Shown here piece by piece: positions 53,798-62,699 of a stretch of DNA of 64,000 nt (position 1 is its first letter; every line of letters begins with the position of its first letter). Below the pieces are notes generated by a model, which saw only the letters and a list, made by a program, of their open reading frames with translations, made no database searches and was not told where the DNA came from. A program made the translations under genes and the position numbers. The stretch spans positions 172,667-236,666 of the forward strand of contig JAJFHZ010000010.1 in NCBI GenBank assembly GCA_021775355.1, read 5' to 3'. This DNA comes from Amylibacter sp. (GTDB lineage Bacteria > Pseudomonadota > Alphaproteobacteria > Rhodobacterales > Rhodobacteraceae).

Positions 53798-54501
53798 TAA
53801 GCCAACCCCAGCTGGTCACTATACTTGACGACTCTCAAGAAATTCGAGAAATATTATCAGTTGCATTGCAAAACGCCGGATTTCAAACAAAATGCTTTGC
53901 CCGTGCAACCGAATTCGAACATGCGATTAAAACAATGTCACCACATGTTTGCATCGTTGATCTTGGCTTGCCGGACAAAGACGGGCTGTCCCTAGTCAAC
54001 AAACTCGCCCTTGAAAGTGGTGCCGCGATCATCATTATTTCGGGCCGCGCACAGGTGCAAGATAAAGTTGTCGGGCTAGAACTTGGTGCCGACGATTATA
54101 TCACAAAGCCTTTTGAAGCCGCCGAAGTGGTTGCTCGGATACGGGCATTGTTGCGCCGTAGCAAAGCTGAAACAAACAAGCCTGCGAATCAGATTATAAA
54201 GTTCTCGGGGTGGATTGCGGATTTCGATCAACATATTCTAACCTCACCCAAGGGCGAGTTGCAAAGCCTGTCATTTGCAGAAGCACAAGTGTTGCAACTA
54301 TTCCTGTCCGCCCCGAACCGCTTGATCTCACGTGATCACATGCTGGAAAAACTGGGGGGTACGGCAAGCGACAACTTTGAACGCGCGATGGATGTACGGG
54401 TGTCGCGCTTGCGTACGAAACTTCAGGACGATCCGCAAAATCCGAAGATCATCAAAACTATATATGGGGCTGGTTATATTTTCATCGGCGATATGGTCTA
54501 G
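53794..54501 (+). CDS. OmpR-type response regulator
   Basis: 235 residues: receiver domain (about 6-120) with the acidic pair Asp12-Asp13, phospho-acceptor Asp56 in IVDLGLP and Lys106 in DYITKPFE. The C-terminal winged helix (about 135-233) ends in KTIYGAGYIFIG. The ATG overlaps the kinase stop (ATGA), so the pair is expressed together. The likely target is the divergent ligase/transporter operon 174 bases from the kinase gene (inference). Its end overlaps that of the channel gene, stops sharing CTAG. Confidence 0.92.
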   Translation: MISQPQLVTILDDSQEIREILSVALQNAGFQTKCFARATEFEHAIKTMSPHVCIVDLGLPDKDGLSLVNKLALESGAAIIIISGRAQVQDKVVGLELGADDYITKPFEAAEVVARIRALLRRSKAETNKPANQIIKFSGWIADFDQHILTSPKGELQSLSFAEAQVLQLFLSAPNRLISRDHMLEKLGGTASDNFERAMDVRVSRLRTKLQDDPQNPKIIKTIYGAGYIFIGDMV

Positions 54502-54929
54502 ATATTTTTCCAAGGCAACAACCTGACTAAAAGCCCTGCCAGATACGCCGTACTTAACCCGATATTCAACAGCCCCGTAACTGATGCCATTGCTCCGTAT
54601 ACCCGAAAATTCGTATCAAGAATAATATCACCATATCCCAACGTCGTGTAGGTGGTTAGCGCAAAATAAATAGCATCACCGATTGTTATAATGGCGTTGG
54701 ATATAACAAATGAAAATGCCAATATCCAAACCTGAATAGTATGCGAGATAACCACAAAACCAAAAGCCTTGCTCAGCATAACACCCATACGCACTTTCGC
54801 TGAATATCGTGTCAGCTTCGGGCCTATTAACCGAAGCAACGAAACCGACCAGACAATAATAGCAATATGAATCACCGAACAGATACCCAGGATAATGCTT
54901 CCCCAAAATATCTGCACCGCTATTGTCAT
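54498..54929 (-). CDS. two-helix ion channel protein, potassium-type filter
   Basis: 143 residues with three to four hydrophobic helices. A re-entrant pore segment reads YFALTTYTTLGYGDIIL, in which TTLGYGD matches the potassium-channel selectivity filter (Ion_trans_2 family). No cytoplasmic ligand-binding domain follows, so gating is unknown. The start is ATG 54929; a TTG at 54944 would add five codons. It converges on the response regulator gene. Confidence 0.82.
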   Translation of the reverse strand: MTIAVQIFWGSIILGICSVIHIAIIVWSVSLLRLIGPKLTRYSAKVRMGVMLSKAFGFVVISHTIQVWILAFSFVISNAIITIGDAIYFALTTYTTLGYGDIILDTNFRVYGAMASVTGLLNIGLSTAYLAGLLVRLLPWKNI

Positions 54930-55043
54930 GCTATTGCCATCCAATCTGTAAACTGCATATTCGCCTTAAAAACGTATTCTTTAAATCAGAGTACAACGCT
55001 GTCAAACCGATGAAAACCATAGATTTACGACTCTGAATAATTA

Positions 55044-56048
55044 TTAAACAGATGGCACGGGTGCATTTTCTTTGGTGCGGAACATATTGATTTTTTCACG
55101 GTCATCCTGCGGCGCCACGCCAAATTCTTGCTTATAATATTTAATCATTTGGGATGGGGTCGTATATCCGACTGCCAAAGCGATTTGTGACAAGCTATCG
55201 CCGGAATAAAGTACCAGTTGGCGCGCAGCTTTCATCCGTTTGCTACGGTAGAAATTGATCGGGCTTTGCCCTGTTGCCTGTTTGAACTTCCGTTCCATCT
55301 GGCGCGATGACAGGCCGACAATTTCCGCAACCTGCGCAACACTAATCGGATCATCGAAACTTTCAGAAAACAGCTGTACCGCTTTTTGCAACGACTTGGG
55401 CAGCATATCGTCGGTGCTACTGGAATGTACTGTTGGGATGCGTTGCTGCACCCCTGTTCCGCGCACCAGTGGATGTTGAAACCAGCAGGCCACTTCGGTC
55501 ATGATTTCAGCACTCAGTTCCTGCTCGATCAGATTTAACATCGCATCAAATCCTGCTGCCGCACCTGACACAGTGACCCGGTTGCGATCCCTAAACACTA
55601 CATCATCAACAGTTTCAATATGCGCAAACTCGCTTTCAAAAGCTGCGCGGTAACACCAATGCACGCTGCACGTATAGCCGTCTAGTAACCCCGAACGGGC
55701 CAGTGGGAAAACCCCACCACTGATCCCGCCAATAGACATTCCATGCTGAACCAATCGGCGCAAAATTCCGTTTGAGGCTTTTGGGTCGTCAAACTGCGAT
55801 TGCGGCGAACCAAGCAAGAATAGAAAATCCATATCCTCAGCGTCCGCCAATGCAATATCAGGGTCAAACCCCACGTCAGCGCTGGACGTCACCCGCGTGC
55901 CTTTTTCACCGATTAACTGCCATGAAAACGCCTTTTGGCCAAGTATCTCGTTAGCACCACGCAATGGTTCAATCATCGAGGTTAGGCACGCCATGGGAAA
56001 CCCATGAAAAATCATAAAGCCCAGACGTTTTATCTTAAGTTCAGCCAT
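55044..56048 (-). CDS. GlxA/SouR-type AraC regulator of the sarcosine oxidase operon
   Basis: 334 residues. The N-terminal class I glutamine amidotransferase-like domain (about 5-190) has its nucleophile site reading GGISGGVFPLA without Cys, so it is a sensor and not an enzyme. A C-terminal double helix-turn-helix of AraC type follows (about 230-325: QVAEIVGLSSRQMERKFKQA, LSQIALAVGYTTPSQMIKYY). The group includes GbdR, SouR and CdhR, which sense betaine, sarcosine or carnitine. Its divergence from soxBDAG makes sarcosine or a related N-methyl amino acid the likely effector. Confidence 0.88.
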   Translation of the reverse strand: MAELKIKRLGFMIFHGFPMACLTSMIEPLRGANEILGQKAFSWQLIGEKGTRVTSSADVGFDPDIALADAEDMDFLFLLGSPQSQFDDPKASNGILRRLVQHGMSIGGISGGVFPLARSGLLDGYTCSVHWCYRAAFESEFAHIETVDDVVFRDRNRVTVSGAAAGFDAMLNLIEQELSAEIMTEVACWFQHPLVRGTGVQQRIPTVHSSSTDDMLPKSLQKAVQLFSESFDDPISVAQVAEIVGLSSRQMERKFKQATGQSPINFYRSKRMKAARQLVLYSGDSLSQIALAVGYTTPSQMIKYYKQEFGVAPQDDREKINMFRTKENAPVPSV

Positions 56049-56064
56049 ATTATCCTCAAATGCC

Positions 56065-56081
56065 GTTTGACAAAGTCAAAC
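56065..56081. promoter_or_regulatory. perfect palindrome before the AraC-type regulator gene
   Basis: GTTTGAC, AAA, GTCAAAC: a perfect 7-bp inverted repeat ending 17 bases before the regulator's start codon. The place suits autoregulation or a second regulator acting on this divergent spacer. It does not resemble the direct repeats nearer soxB. Confidence 0.45.
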
Positions 56082-56104
56082 AGGTTTTAATACCAACATT
56101 CAAG

Positions 56105-56133
56105 TGTCGGATAAAAAACTGCTGCTGTCGGAT
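56105..56133 (+). promoter_or_regulatory. paired activator half-sites upstream of soxB
   Basis: TGTCGGAT occurs at 56105-56112 and again at 56126-56133, with 21 bases from start to start, two helical turns. Same-face direct repeats are the usual site for AraC-type activators. A TATAAA lies downstream at 56168-56173, and no good -35 box is seen, which fits an activator-dependent promoter. Confidence 0.55.
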
Positions 56134-56189
56134 TCGGTGGCGACGTCGCTTGCATATTTTCGTACTGTATAAACGAACGGAGACCTTTC

Positions 56190-57440
56190 ATGCATTTTTC
56201 AGGTTTTAAAGTAATCAAAGAGGCATTGATGGGCCACAAGGGTTGGGGGCCGCAATGGCGCAATCCTGAGCCGAAACCGCATTATGACATCATCATCATC
56301 GGTGGTGGTGGTCACGGGCTTGCCACGGCCTATTATCTGGCCAAAGAGTTCGGTCAAAAAAACATCGCCGTGCTTGAAAAAGGTTGGATCGGTGGCGGGA
56401 ACGTGGGGCGCAACACCACGATTATCCGCTCAAACTACCTGCTGGACGGTAATGAACCGTTCTATGAGTTTTCGCTGAAGCTTTGGGAAGGGTTGGAACA
56501 GGATTTCAACTATAATGCCATGGTCAGCCAACGCGGAATATTGAACCTTATCCACTCTGACGCCCAGCGCGATGCATTCATTCGGCGCGGCAATGCGATG
56601 ATCCTGAACGGGGCAGATGCCGAATACCTGACAGCCGATCAAATTCGCGCCGAAAACCCGTTCCTGAATTTCGATGATGCCCGCTTCCCTATCAAAGGCG
56701 GCTTGGCGCAACGGCGTGGCGGTACCGTACGACATGATGCAGTCGCATGGGGTTACGCGCGCGGCGCAGATCAGCGCGGGGTCGATATTATCCAGAACTG
56801 CGAAGTCACCGGCTTACGCATTGAAAATGGTGTCTGCAAAGGGGTGGAAACTTCGCGTGGGTTTATCGGGGCAAATAAAGTCGGTTCCTGTGTAGCAGGC
56901 TCTTCCAGTCGTATTATGGCACACGCCAATATACGCCTACCAATTGAAAGCCATGTGTTGCAGGCCTTTGTCTCCGAAGGGTTGAAACCCGTTATTCCCG
57001 GTGTGATTACCTTTGGTGCCGGCCATTTCTATGTCAGCCAGTCCGACAAGGGCGGACTGGTCTTTGGCGGCGACATAGATGGCTACAACACCTACGCCCA
57101 GCGCGGTAATCTGCCGACCGTTGAAGATGTTTGCGAAAGTGGTATGGCGATCATGCCGATGATCGGACGCGCCCGATTGTTGCGCATGTGGGGTGGGGTG
57201 ATGGACATGTCGATGGACGGCTCACCCATCATCGACAAAACCCATATCGACGGGCTCTATTTCAACGGTGGTTGGTGTTATGGTGGCTTCAAGGCAACAC
57301 CCGCATCCGGCTGGTGTTATGCCCATCTGTTGGCCAAAGACGAACCACACGAAGTGGCCACCGCATATCGGCTGGACCGCTTCCGGCGCGGTTACATGAT
57401 CGACGAAAAAGGGGTGGGCGCACAGCCCAATTTGCACTGA
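56190..57440 (+). CDS. soxB: sarcosine oxidase, beta subunit
   Basis: 416-residue flavoprotein subunit of heterotetrameric sarcosine oxidase; it carries the amine-oxidising site. Seen: the FAD Rossmann motif IIIIGGGGHGLATAYYL (about 34-50), the GGNVGRNTTIIRSNYLL segment, RGGTVRHDAVAWGYA with His182 at the place where FMN is covalently bound in this family, and the C-terminal GWCYGGFKATPASG. Product chemistry: N-methyl removal with folate as acceptor. GGAGA precedes ATG 56190. First gene of soxBDAG. Confidence 0.94.
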   Translation: MHFSGFKVIKEALMGHKGWGPQWRNPEPKPHYDIIIIGGGGHGLATAYYLAKEFGQKNIAVLEKGWIGGGNVGRNTTIIRSNYLLDGNEPFYEFSLKLWEGLEQDFNYNAMVSQRGILNLIHSDAQRDAFIRRGNAMILNGADAEYLTADQIRAENPFLNFDDARFPIKGGLAQRRGGTVRHDAVAWGYARGADQRGVDIIQNCEVTGLRIENGVCKGVETSRGFIGANKVGSCVAGSSSRIMAHANIRLPIESHVLQAFVSEGLKPVIPGVITFGAGHFYVSQSDKGGLVFGGDIDGYNTYAQRGNLPTVEDVCESGMAIMPMIGRARLLRMWGGVMDMSMDGSPIIDKTHIDGLYFNGGWCYGGFKATPASGWCYAHLLAKDEPHEVATAYRLDRFRRGYMIDEKGVGAQPNLH

Positions 57441-57441
57441 T

Positions 57442-57729
57442 ATGATTATTAACCATCCCATTCTTGGCCCGCGCGATGCTGCTGAATTCACTTATCTGGG
57501 TGACGTATCCCTGTTAAACCGCCCCGACTGGCAAGCGATTGATGCTGCTGAGCAATTCTATGAATACCAATACTTGCGCGAAAATCCCGCAGGCGAACAT
57601 CGTGAATTGTGGTACCACGAACAAGGTGACCGCAGCTGGCTGGTTGTAACCCGCAATACCTTGACCCACGCAATATCAAAGGTGGAAATGGCATCCGATG
57701 CCGCTCGTGCAAGGGGGAACGGCAAATGA
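57442..57729 (+). CDS. soxD: sarcosine oxidase, delta subunit lacking the zinc cysteines
   Basis: 95-residue small subunit. Recognisable by RDAAEFTYLGD, YEYQYLRENPAGEHRELWYHE and GDRSWLVVTRNT, and by its place between soxB and soxA. In characterised heterotetrameric enzymes the delta subunit binds zinc through three cysteines and a histidine. This protein contains no cysteine at all; the N-terminal CPxCG-like stretch reads HPILGP. It starts one base after the soxB stop and overlaps soxA by four bases. Confidence 0.9.
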   Translation: MIINHPILGPRDAAEFTYLGDVSLLNRPDWQAIDAAEQFYEYQYLRENPAGEHRELWYHEQGDRSWLVVTRNTLTHAISKVEMASDAARARGNGK

Positions 57730-60683
57730 CCCAGATTAACCGCTTAACAGGTGGGCTGATTGATCACAGCAAGCCCTTGAATTTCAGCTTTGACGGCAAA
57801 TCCTATCAGGGGTATGCAGGCGATACACTGGCCTCGGCCCTATTGGCGAACGGCGTGCGCCTGATGGGTCGCTCGTTCAAATATCACCGCCCACGCGGCC
57901 CCTTGACCGCAGGCTCGGAAGAACCAAACGCCATTGTGGAACTGCGCACAGGCGCGCGGCAAGAGCCCAACACACGCGCCACCACGGCTGAGCTTTTCGA
58001 TGAGCTTATCGCCACCAGCCAAAACCGCTGGCCGTCATTACAATTCGATGCAATGGCGATCAACGACCGCTTTTCCAACTTCCTGACCGCCGGGTTTTAC
58101 TACAAAACCTTCATGTGGCCCGCCGCATTTTGGGAAAAGGTTTACGAGCCGATCATTCGCAAAGCTGCAGGCCTTGGATCATTGTCAATGCAGGATGATC
58201 CTGATGCTTACGACAAGGGTTTCCTACACTGTGATCTGTTGATTATCGGCGCAGGCCCCGCAGGTCTTGCCTCCGCCCTGACCGCAGGTCGGGCAGGGGC
58301 AAATGTCATACTGGCGGATGAGGATTATGCCTGTGGCGGGCGTCTGAATGCAGAAACGTTCACGCTTGATGACACAGATGCATCCGTCTGGATTGCAGCA
58401 ACCTTAGCAGAACTTGCGTCATTACCAAACGTACGCGTTATGACCCGCACCACGGTTATCGGCGCATTTGACCACGGCATTTATGGCGCGGTGGAACGTG
58501 TATCCGACCATCTGGCAATCCCCGCCCCCGATAAACCGCGCCAGATTTTGTGGCGCATCTACACCAAACGTACAGTGCTTTGCGCAGGCGCCATTGAACG
58601 CCCCATCGCGTTTGAAAACAACGATCGGCCCGGTATAATGCTGGCAAGTGCCATACGGTCATACGCCAACCGCTGGGCGGCAACACCCGCGCGTGAAGTG
58701 GCAATCTTCACCAACAATGATGACGGCCATCGCACTGCGGCTGACCTGACCGCCAAAGGCGTTGCAATCTCGGCGATTATCGACACGCGCGCAAATGCGC
58801 CGGGTTCTACGCAAGTGGAAGTTCTGGCAGGGGCACAAGTTGTTAACTCACTTGGCCGCTTGGGGGTTAAGCAACTGACGGTACAACTTGCAGACGGCTC
58901 AATGCGCCATGTGCATTGCGAAGCTTTGGGGGTTTCCGGCGGCTGGAATCCGAACGTTCATATCAGCAGCCACCAAAGGGGTCGCCCTGAATGGAATACA
59001 AAAATTGCAGCCTTTATCCCCGGTAAAAATGGGCCTGACGGCCTAAGCGCTGCCGGGGCCGCAATGGGTGTGTTTTCAACCGCAGGTGCGTTGGAAAGTG
59101 GGATGAACTCCACGATATCCGCATTGCAAGATATTGGCATTTCAACAAAACCCATCAAACTGCCAAAGGCCGAAGATGTACCTGTCAATTTACAACCTTT
59201 CTGGCACGTCAAAGCCGGTAAAGGCCGTGCGTGGCTTGATCAGCAAAATGATGTAACCGTAAAGGACGTGAAGCTTGCGCACCGTGAAAATTTCCGCGCG
59301 GTTGAACATCTGAAACGCTACACCACGCTTGGCATGGCAACCGATCAGGGCAAGACATCGAACATGGGTGGTTTGGCTATCATGGCGGAATTGGCCGGCA
59401 AATCCATACCAGAGGTCGGTACCACCATTTTCCGCCCGCCTTACACACCCGTTGCGATGGGTGCATTGGGTGGCCGCGCAGTTGGTAAAAACTTCCACCC
59501 CACCCGAAAAACCCCCAGCCATAAATGGGCAGAAGAACAGGGTGCGGTTTTTGTCGAAGTCGGCAACTGGTTGCGCGCACAATGGTTCCCGAAAGCAGGC
59601 GAAACCCATTGGCGTCAATCGGTTGACCGTGAAGTGATTGCCACCCGCAAATCGGTTGGTATTTGCGACGTGACCACGCTTGGAAAAATAGATGTGCAAG
59701 GGGCCGATGCCGCAACTTATCTGAACAGGATTTATTGTAACGGATTTGCCAAACTTGCGGTCGGAAAAACCCGTTATGGTCTAATGCTGCGCGAAGACGG
59801 AATTGTCATGGATGACGGCACGGCGGCACGTTTAGCCGAGGGTCATTTCGTTGTCACCACCACCACGGCAAACGCCGTAAGTGTTTATAGACACATGGAA
59901 TTTTGCCGCCAATGCCTGTGGCCTGATTTGGATGTACAGCTGATTTCCACAACGGAAAGTTGGGCGCAATATGCGGTGGCGGGGCCGAACGCGCGCAAGC
60001 TTTTACAAAAAATAGTTGATCCTGAATTTGACATCTCGAATGAAGCTTTTCCGTTCATGGGGTGTGGTGCGATTACCATTTGCGGGGGCTTGCGGGCACG
60101 GCTTTTCCGGATCTCTTTTTCAGGCGAACTTGCCTTTGAAATCGCGGTTCCAACACGCTATGGCGATGCACTGATGCGCCGTATGATGGATGCAGGAAAA
60201 GAATTTGATGTGGTACCCTACGGTACCGAAGCCTTGGGCGTTATGCGCATCGAAAAAGGTCACGCAACAGGCAATGAATTGAATGGCACGGCCACCGCAC
60301 TGAACCTTGGCATGGGCCGTATGGTTTCGAAAGCTAAGGACAGTATCGGGTCAACCCTGTCGGAACGCACGGGGTTGAATGAACCGGACGCATTGATGCA
60401 GGTTGGGCTGAAGCCCGTCGACCCATCAGAACCCGTCGTTGCGGGATCGCATTTGATGAACAAAACCGGCGATGTGAACGCTAAAACTGATCAGGGCTAT
60501 ATCACCTCTGCCGCGTATTCACCAACCTTGGGAAGCTCTATCGGCCTAGGGTTTTTAAAGGACGGCGGCAACCGCAAAGGTGAGATCATACGCGCGGTCA
60601 ATCCATTGAAAAATCAAGAGGTTTTATTGGAAGTGGTCAGCATGCACTTCTTTGACCCAGAAGGGGAGCGACTGCGTGCATAA
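57726..60683 (+). CDS. soxA: sarcosine oxidase, alpha subunit
   Basis: 985-residue large subunit. An N-terminal 2Fe-2S-ferredoxin-like domain without cluster cysteines comes first (about 10-110, GYAGDTLASALLANGVRLMG). An NAD-binding flavoprotein domain follows (IIGAGPAGLASALTAGRAGA near 176-195). The C-terminal half is aminomethyltransferase (GcvT)-like and binds tetrahydrofolate (about 600-980: SVGICDVTTLGKIDVQGADA, FRISFSGELAFEI, GTEALGVMRIEKGH). The oxidised methyl group leaves as 5,10-methylene-tetrahydrofolate. ATG overlaps the soxD stop (ATGA). Confidence 0.94.
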   Translation: MTQINRLTGGLIDHSKPLNFSFDGKSYQGYAGDTLASALLANGVRLMGRSFKYHRPRGPLTAGSEEPNAIVELRTGARQEPNTRATTAELFDELIATSQNRWPSLQFDAMAINDRFSNFLTAGFYYKTFMWPAAFWEKVYEPIIRKAAGLGSLSMQDDPDAYDKGFLHCDLLIIGAGPAGLASALTAGRAGANVILADEDYACGGRLNAETFTLDDTDASVWIAATLAELASLPNVRVMTRTTVIGAFDHGIYGAVERVSDHLAIPAPDKPRQILWRIYTKRTVLCAGAIERPIAFENNDRPGIMLASAIRSYANRWAATPAREVAIFTNNDDGHRTAADLTAKGVAISAIIDTRANAPGSTQVEVLAGAQVVNSLGRLGVKQLTVQLADGSMRHVHCEALGVSGGWNPNVHISSHQRGRPEWNTKIAAFIPGKNGPDGLSAAGAAMGVFSTAGALESGMNSTISALQDIGISTKPIKLPKAEDVPVNLQPFWHVKAGKGRAWLDQQNDVTVKDVKLAHRENFRAVEHLKRYTTLGMATDQGKTSNMGGLAIMAELAGKSIPEVGTTIFRPPYTPVAMGALGGRAVGKNFHPTRKTPSHKWAEEQGAVFVEVGNWLRAQWFPKAGETHWRQSVDREVIATRKSVGICDVTTLGKIDVQGADAATYLNRIYCNGFAKLAVGKTRYGLMLREDGIVMDDGTAARLAEGHFVVTTTTANAVSVYRHMEFCRQCLWPDLDVQLISTTESWAQYAVAGPNARKLLQKIVDPEFDISNEAFPFMGCGAITICGGLRARLFRISFSGELAFEIAVPTRYGDALMRRMMDAGKEFDVVPYGTEALGVMRIEKGHATGNELNGTATALNLGMGRMVSKAKDSIGSTLSERTGLNEPDALMQVGLKPVDPSEPVVAGSHLMNKTGDVNAKTDQGYITSAAYSPTLGSSIGLGFLKDGGNRKGEIIRAVNPLKNQEVLLEVVSMHFFDPEGERLRA

Positions 60684-61242
60684 TCTTAAAGCCATCACCG
60701 CGTTGGGCGGGCATGAAGCACAAGTGGACACCGTCCATGGGCTGACAATCACTGAATGTCCCGACTGGGCAATTGCGTCTGTCGCGGCGCGAATGGGTCA
60801 GGAAAAACAGCTTGGTGCCGCAATGAAAAAGGCCCTTGGCATTACCATGCCAAAACCGTCAAAAAGTGCGGGCAAGGGTGGGATTACCGTGTTCTGGACC
60901 GGTCCAAATCAATACTTTGTCGAGGCCCCGATTGCCGACAATGAAACGCTTGCGAATACACTTGCGGATGCGCTGAAACGAACTGCTTCCGTAACCGAAC
61001 AAACCGACGGCTGGGTGCGGTTTGATGTGCAGGGTGCGGGCTGTTCGGATGTGTTTGAACGGCTTTGTATTCTGGATACACGCGCCATGATAAAGGGCAC
61101 GGTTTCACGCACGTCTTTGGAACATTCAGGGTGTTTCGTAATGTGTCGCACACACGCATATTTCAGCGTTTACGGGCCACGGTCAACGGCGGCATCGATC
61201 CACCATGGATTAGTGACGGCGGCGAAATCCGCACTGGGGTAA
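60676..61242 (+). CDS. soxG: sarcosine oxidase, gamma subunit
   Basis: 188-residue subunit of the GcvT-related SoxG family. Seen: VFWTGPNQYFVEAP, VTEQTDGWVRFDVQGAGCSDVFERL and LEHSGCFVMCRTHAYFSVYGPRS. It stabilises the complex and contacts the alpha subunit. GTG 60676 is chosen: AAGGGGAG lies five bases before it, and the gene overlaps soxA by eight bases. A TTG at 60652 would place eight codons inside soxA with no site. No glyA, folD or purU follows, unlike many sox operons. Confidence 0.92.
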   Translation: MHNLKAITALGGHEAQVDTVHGLTITECPDWAIASVAARMGQEKQLGAAMKKALGITMPKPSKSAGKGGITVFWTGPNQYFVEAPIADNETLANTLADALKRTASVTEQTDGWVRFDVQGAGCSDVFERLCILDTRAMIKGTVSRTSLEHSGCFVMCRTHAYFSVYGPRSTAASIHHGLVTAAKSALG

Positions 61243-61480
61243 ATACCTGAAATCGGCGTATGATCGGCGTGCACAACCCGTGCACAGAGTGTATGAACTT
61301 TGGCTGCATCGCGAAACTCAGACAACTGCGCATTAACCGCTATGAGCGAGCGTTGGAAACCTAAAACTCCCAACGGCAGCTATGAGCCCTTAGCGGACAT
61401 GAAAAATCCGTTGGCAAAGTTTAAAACGCACCGAATGTTACTTTGACGCGCAGCCTATTTGGAACCCTGTGTATCAATAT

Positions 61481-61738
61481 CTACGCCCACCTGATTAGAC
61501 CAATGACTGCTGACATTGCGTAGAAAAACTGAAGCGAAAGAAACGCCCAACGTTTGTCGATCACCGCCCACGCCGCAAACAGGCCAGAGGAGATCAGCAG
61601 CAGCATAAAGCCAATCAGTTCATTGCCTGTATTTGAAGCGATCAACAATGCGTAAACTATGGCGAGTGCTGAGCCAGTAAACTCAAAAATAGTAATGAGT
61701 TTTGACTTTTCCGTAGTGATTGCCCTTATCTGGGTCAT
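61481..61738 (-). CDS. small three-helix membrane protein
   Basis: 85 residues with three hydrophobic helices (about 14-32, 38-56, 60-80). The layout FEFTGSALAIVYALLIAS ... WAFLSLQFFYAMSAVIGLIRW recalls small YgjV/PnuC-like membrane proteins found beside many genes, function unknown. ATG 61738 overlaps the hydrolase stop (ATGA), so it is the second gene of that operon. The frame is open 25 codons further upstream, inside the hydrolase gene, and that part is ignored. Confidence 0.75.
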   Translation of the reverse strand: MTQIRAITTEKSKLITIFEFTGSALAIVYALLIASNTGNELIGFMLLLISSGLFAAWAVIDKRWAFLSLQFFYAMSAVIGLIRWA

Positions 61739-62583
61739 GAGTTTTCTTTCAAGAAAGCGGCAATGATTTTTGAAATCTTTTCCGGTTGGTCTTCGGGTGA
61801 AAAGTGGCCGCAACCCTTCAGGATATCCAGTTCCGATCCCGGTATCGCTGCATTCAATTTATGCGCCCAGTCAGTAACCTGCCACCCATCCTCTGCGCCC
61901 CAAATAAGTTTAACCGGAACATTGCCCAATATGTGCATCCGATCCGCCAGCTCCATTGTGTGCTTGGGGTCATAGTGACGTACTTGATGCTGAATAAGGC
62001 TGGCTTGCCCAACCGGGCCGGAGATGAAATCCAAGTAGGTATCAAGAGCTCCGTCGGAAAACTTCTGCTTGTTGTAAACGGTAGACAGCAACCATTCGCG
62101 GAAATGCGCTTTGTGCTGGGCATCCGAGGCTTCGATCAAAGCTTCTAACCCCGCATCCATTTGCTGACGGGTGCGTTTTGAAGGGTAGCTATCATAACTG
62201 ACCACATCGATCATTGTTAATGTACGCAACCGTTCTGGTGATTGAATGCCAAATCGTTGTGCTACACCACCTCCGATGTCGTGGGCAACAAGATGAATAC
62301 TATCCAGTCCCCAGTGGTCCAACAGACCTTCCAGGATTGGCACCTGAGCAGTCATTGATGTATCTGTCTTGGGGTTCCATGGCCGTTCCGAAAGACCGTA
62401 ACCTAAGAGATCAAACACGTGAACTTTAAAGCCTGCGTTGACCAATGAGGGCATGATGTTACGCCAGATATACGAAGAAGATGGTGTTCCGTGTACCAGG
62501 ACTACCGGCTCGCCAGTACCGTGAACGCCATGGGCAATACGGGTTCCATTTATCAGGATGTTATCTGTAGCAATGTGGTTCAT
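61735..62583 (-). CDS. alpha/beta hydrolase (haloalkane dehalogenase/epoxide hydrolase-like)
   Basis: 282 residues. Seen: VLVHGTPSSSYIWRNIMP (oxyanion-hole HGTP), nucleophile elbow LVAHDIGGGVAQ with Asp as nucleophile in place of Ser, WGAEDGWQ and a C-terminal GCGHFSPED with the catalytic His. An Asp nucleophile points to the dehalogenase/epoxide hydrolase branch rather than esterases. Substrate unknown. ATG 62583 with GGAGA is chosen; the frame runs open to 62676. Divergent from a LysR gene 116 bases away that may control it. Confidence 0.85.
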   Translation of the reverse strand: MNHIATDNILINGTRIAHGVHGTGEPVVLVHGTPSSSYIWRNIMPSLVNAGFKVHVFDLLGYGLSERPWNPKTDTSMTAQVPILEGLLDHWGLDSIHLVAHDIGGGVAQRFGIQSPERLRTLTMIDVVSYDSYPSKRTRQQMDAGLEALIEASDAQHKAHFREWLLSTVYNKQKFSDGALDTYLDFISGPVGQASLIQHQVRHYDPKHTMELADRMHILGNVPVKLIWGAEDGWQVTDWAHKLNAAIPGSELDILKGCGHFSPEDQPEKISKIIAAFLKENS

Positions 62584-62699
62584 AACGAATCTCCATTTGA
62601 GCTTTTCCTTGAGCCTGTCATCTGATAGATCATGAATCAAATGGGACATTTTCATGATGTCATCTGTTTTTGTCATGCATTGCTGAAAAGAGTATAGAC

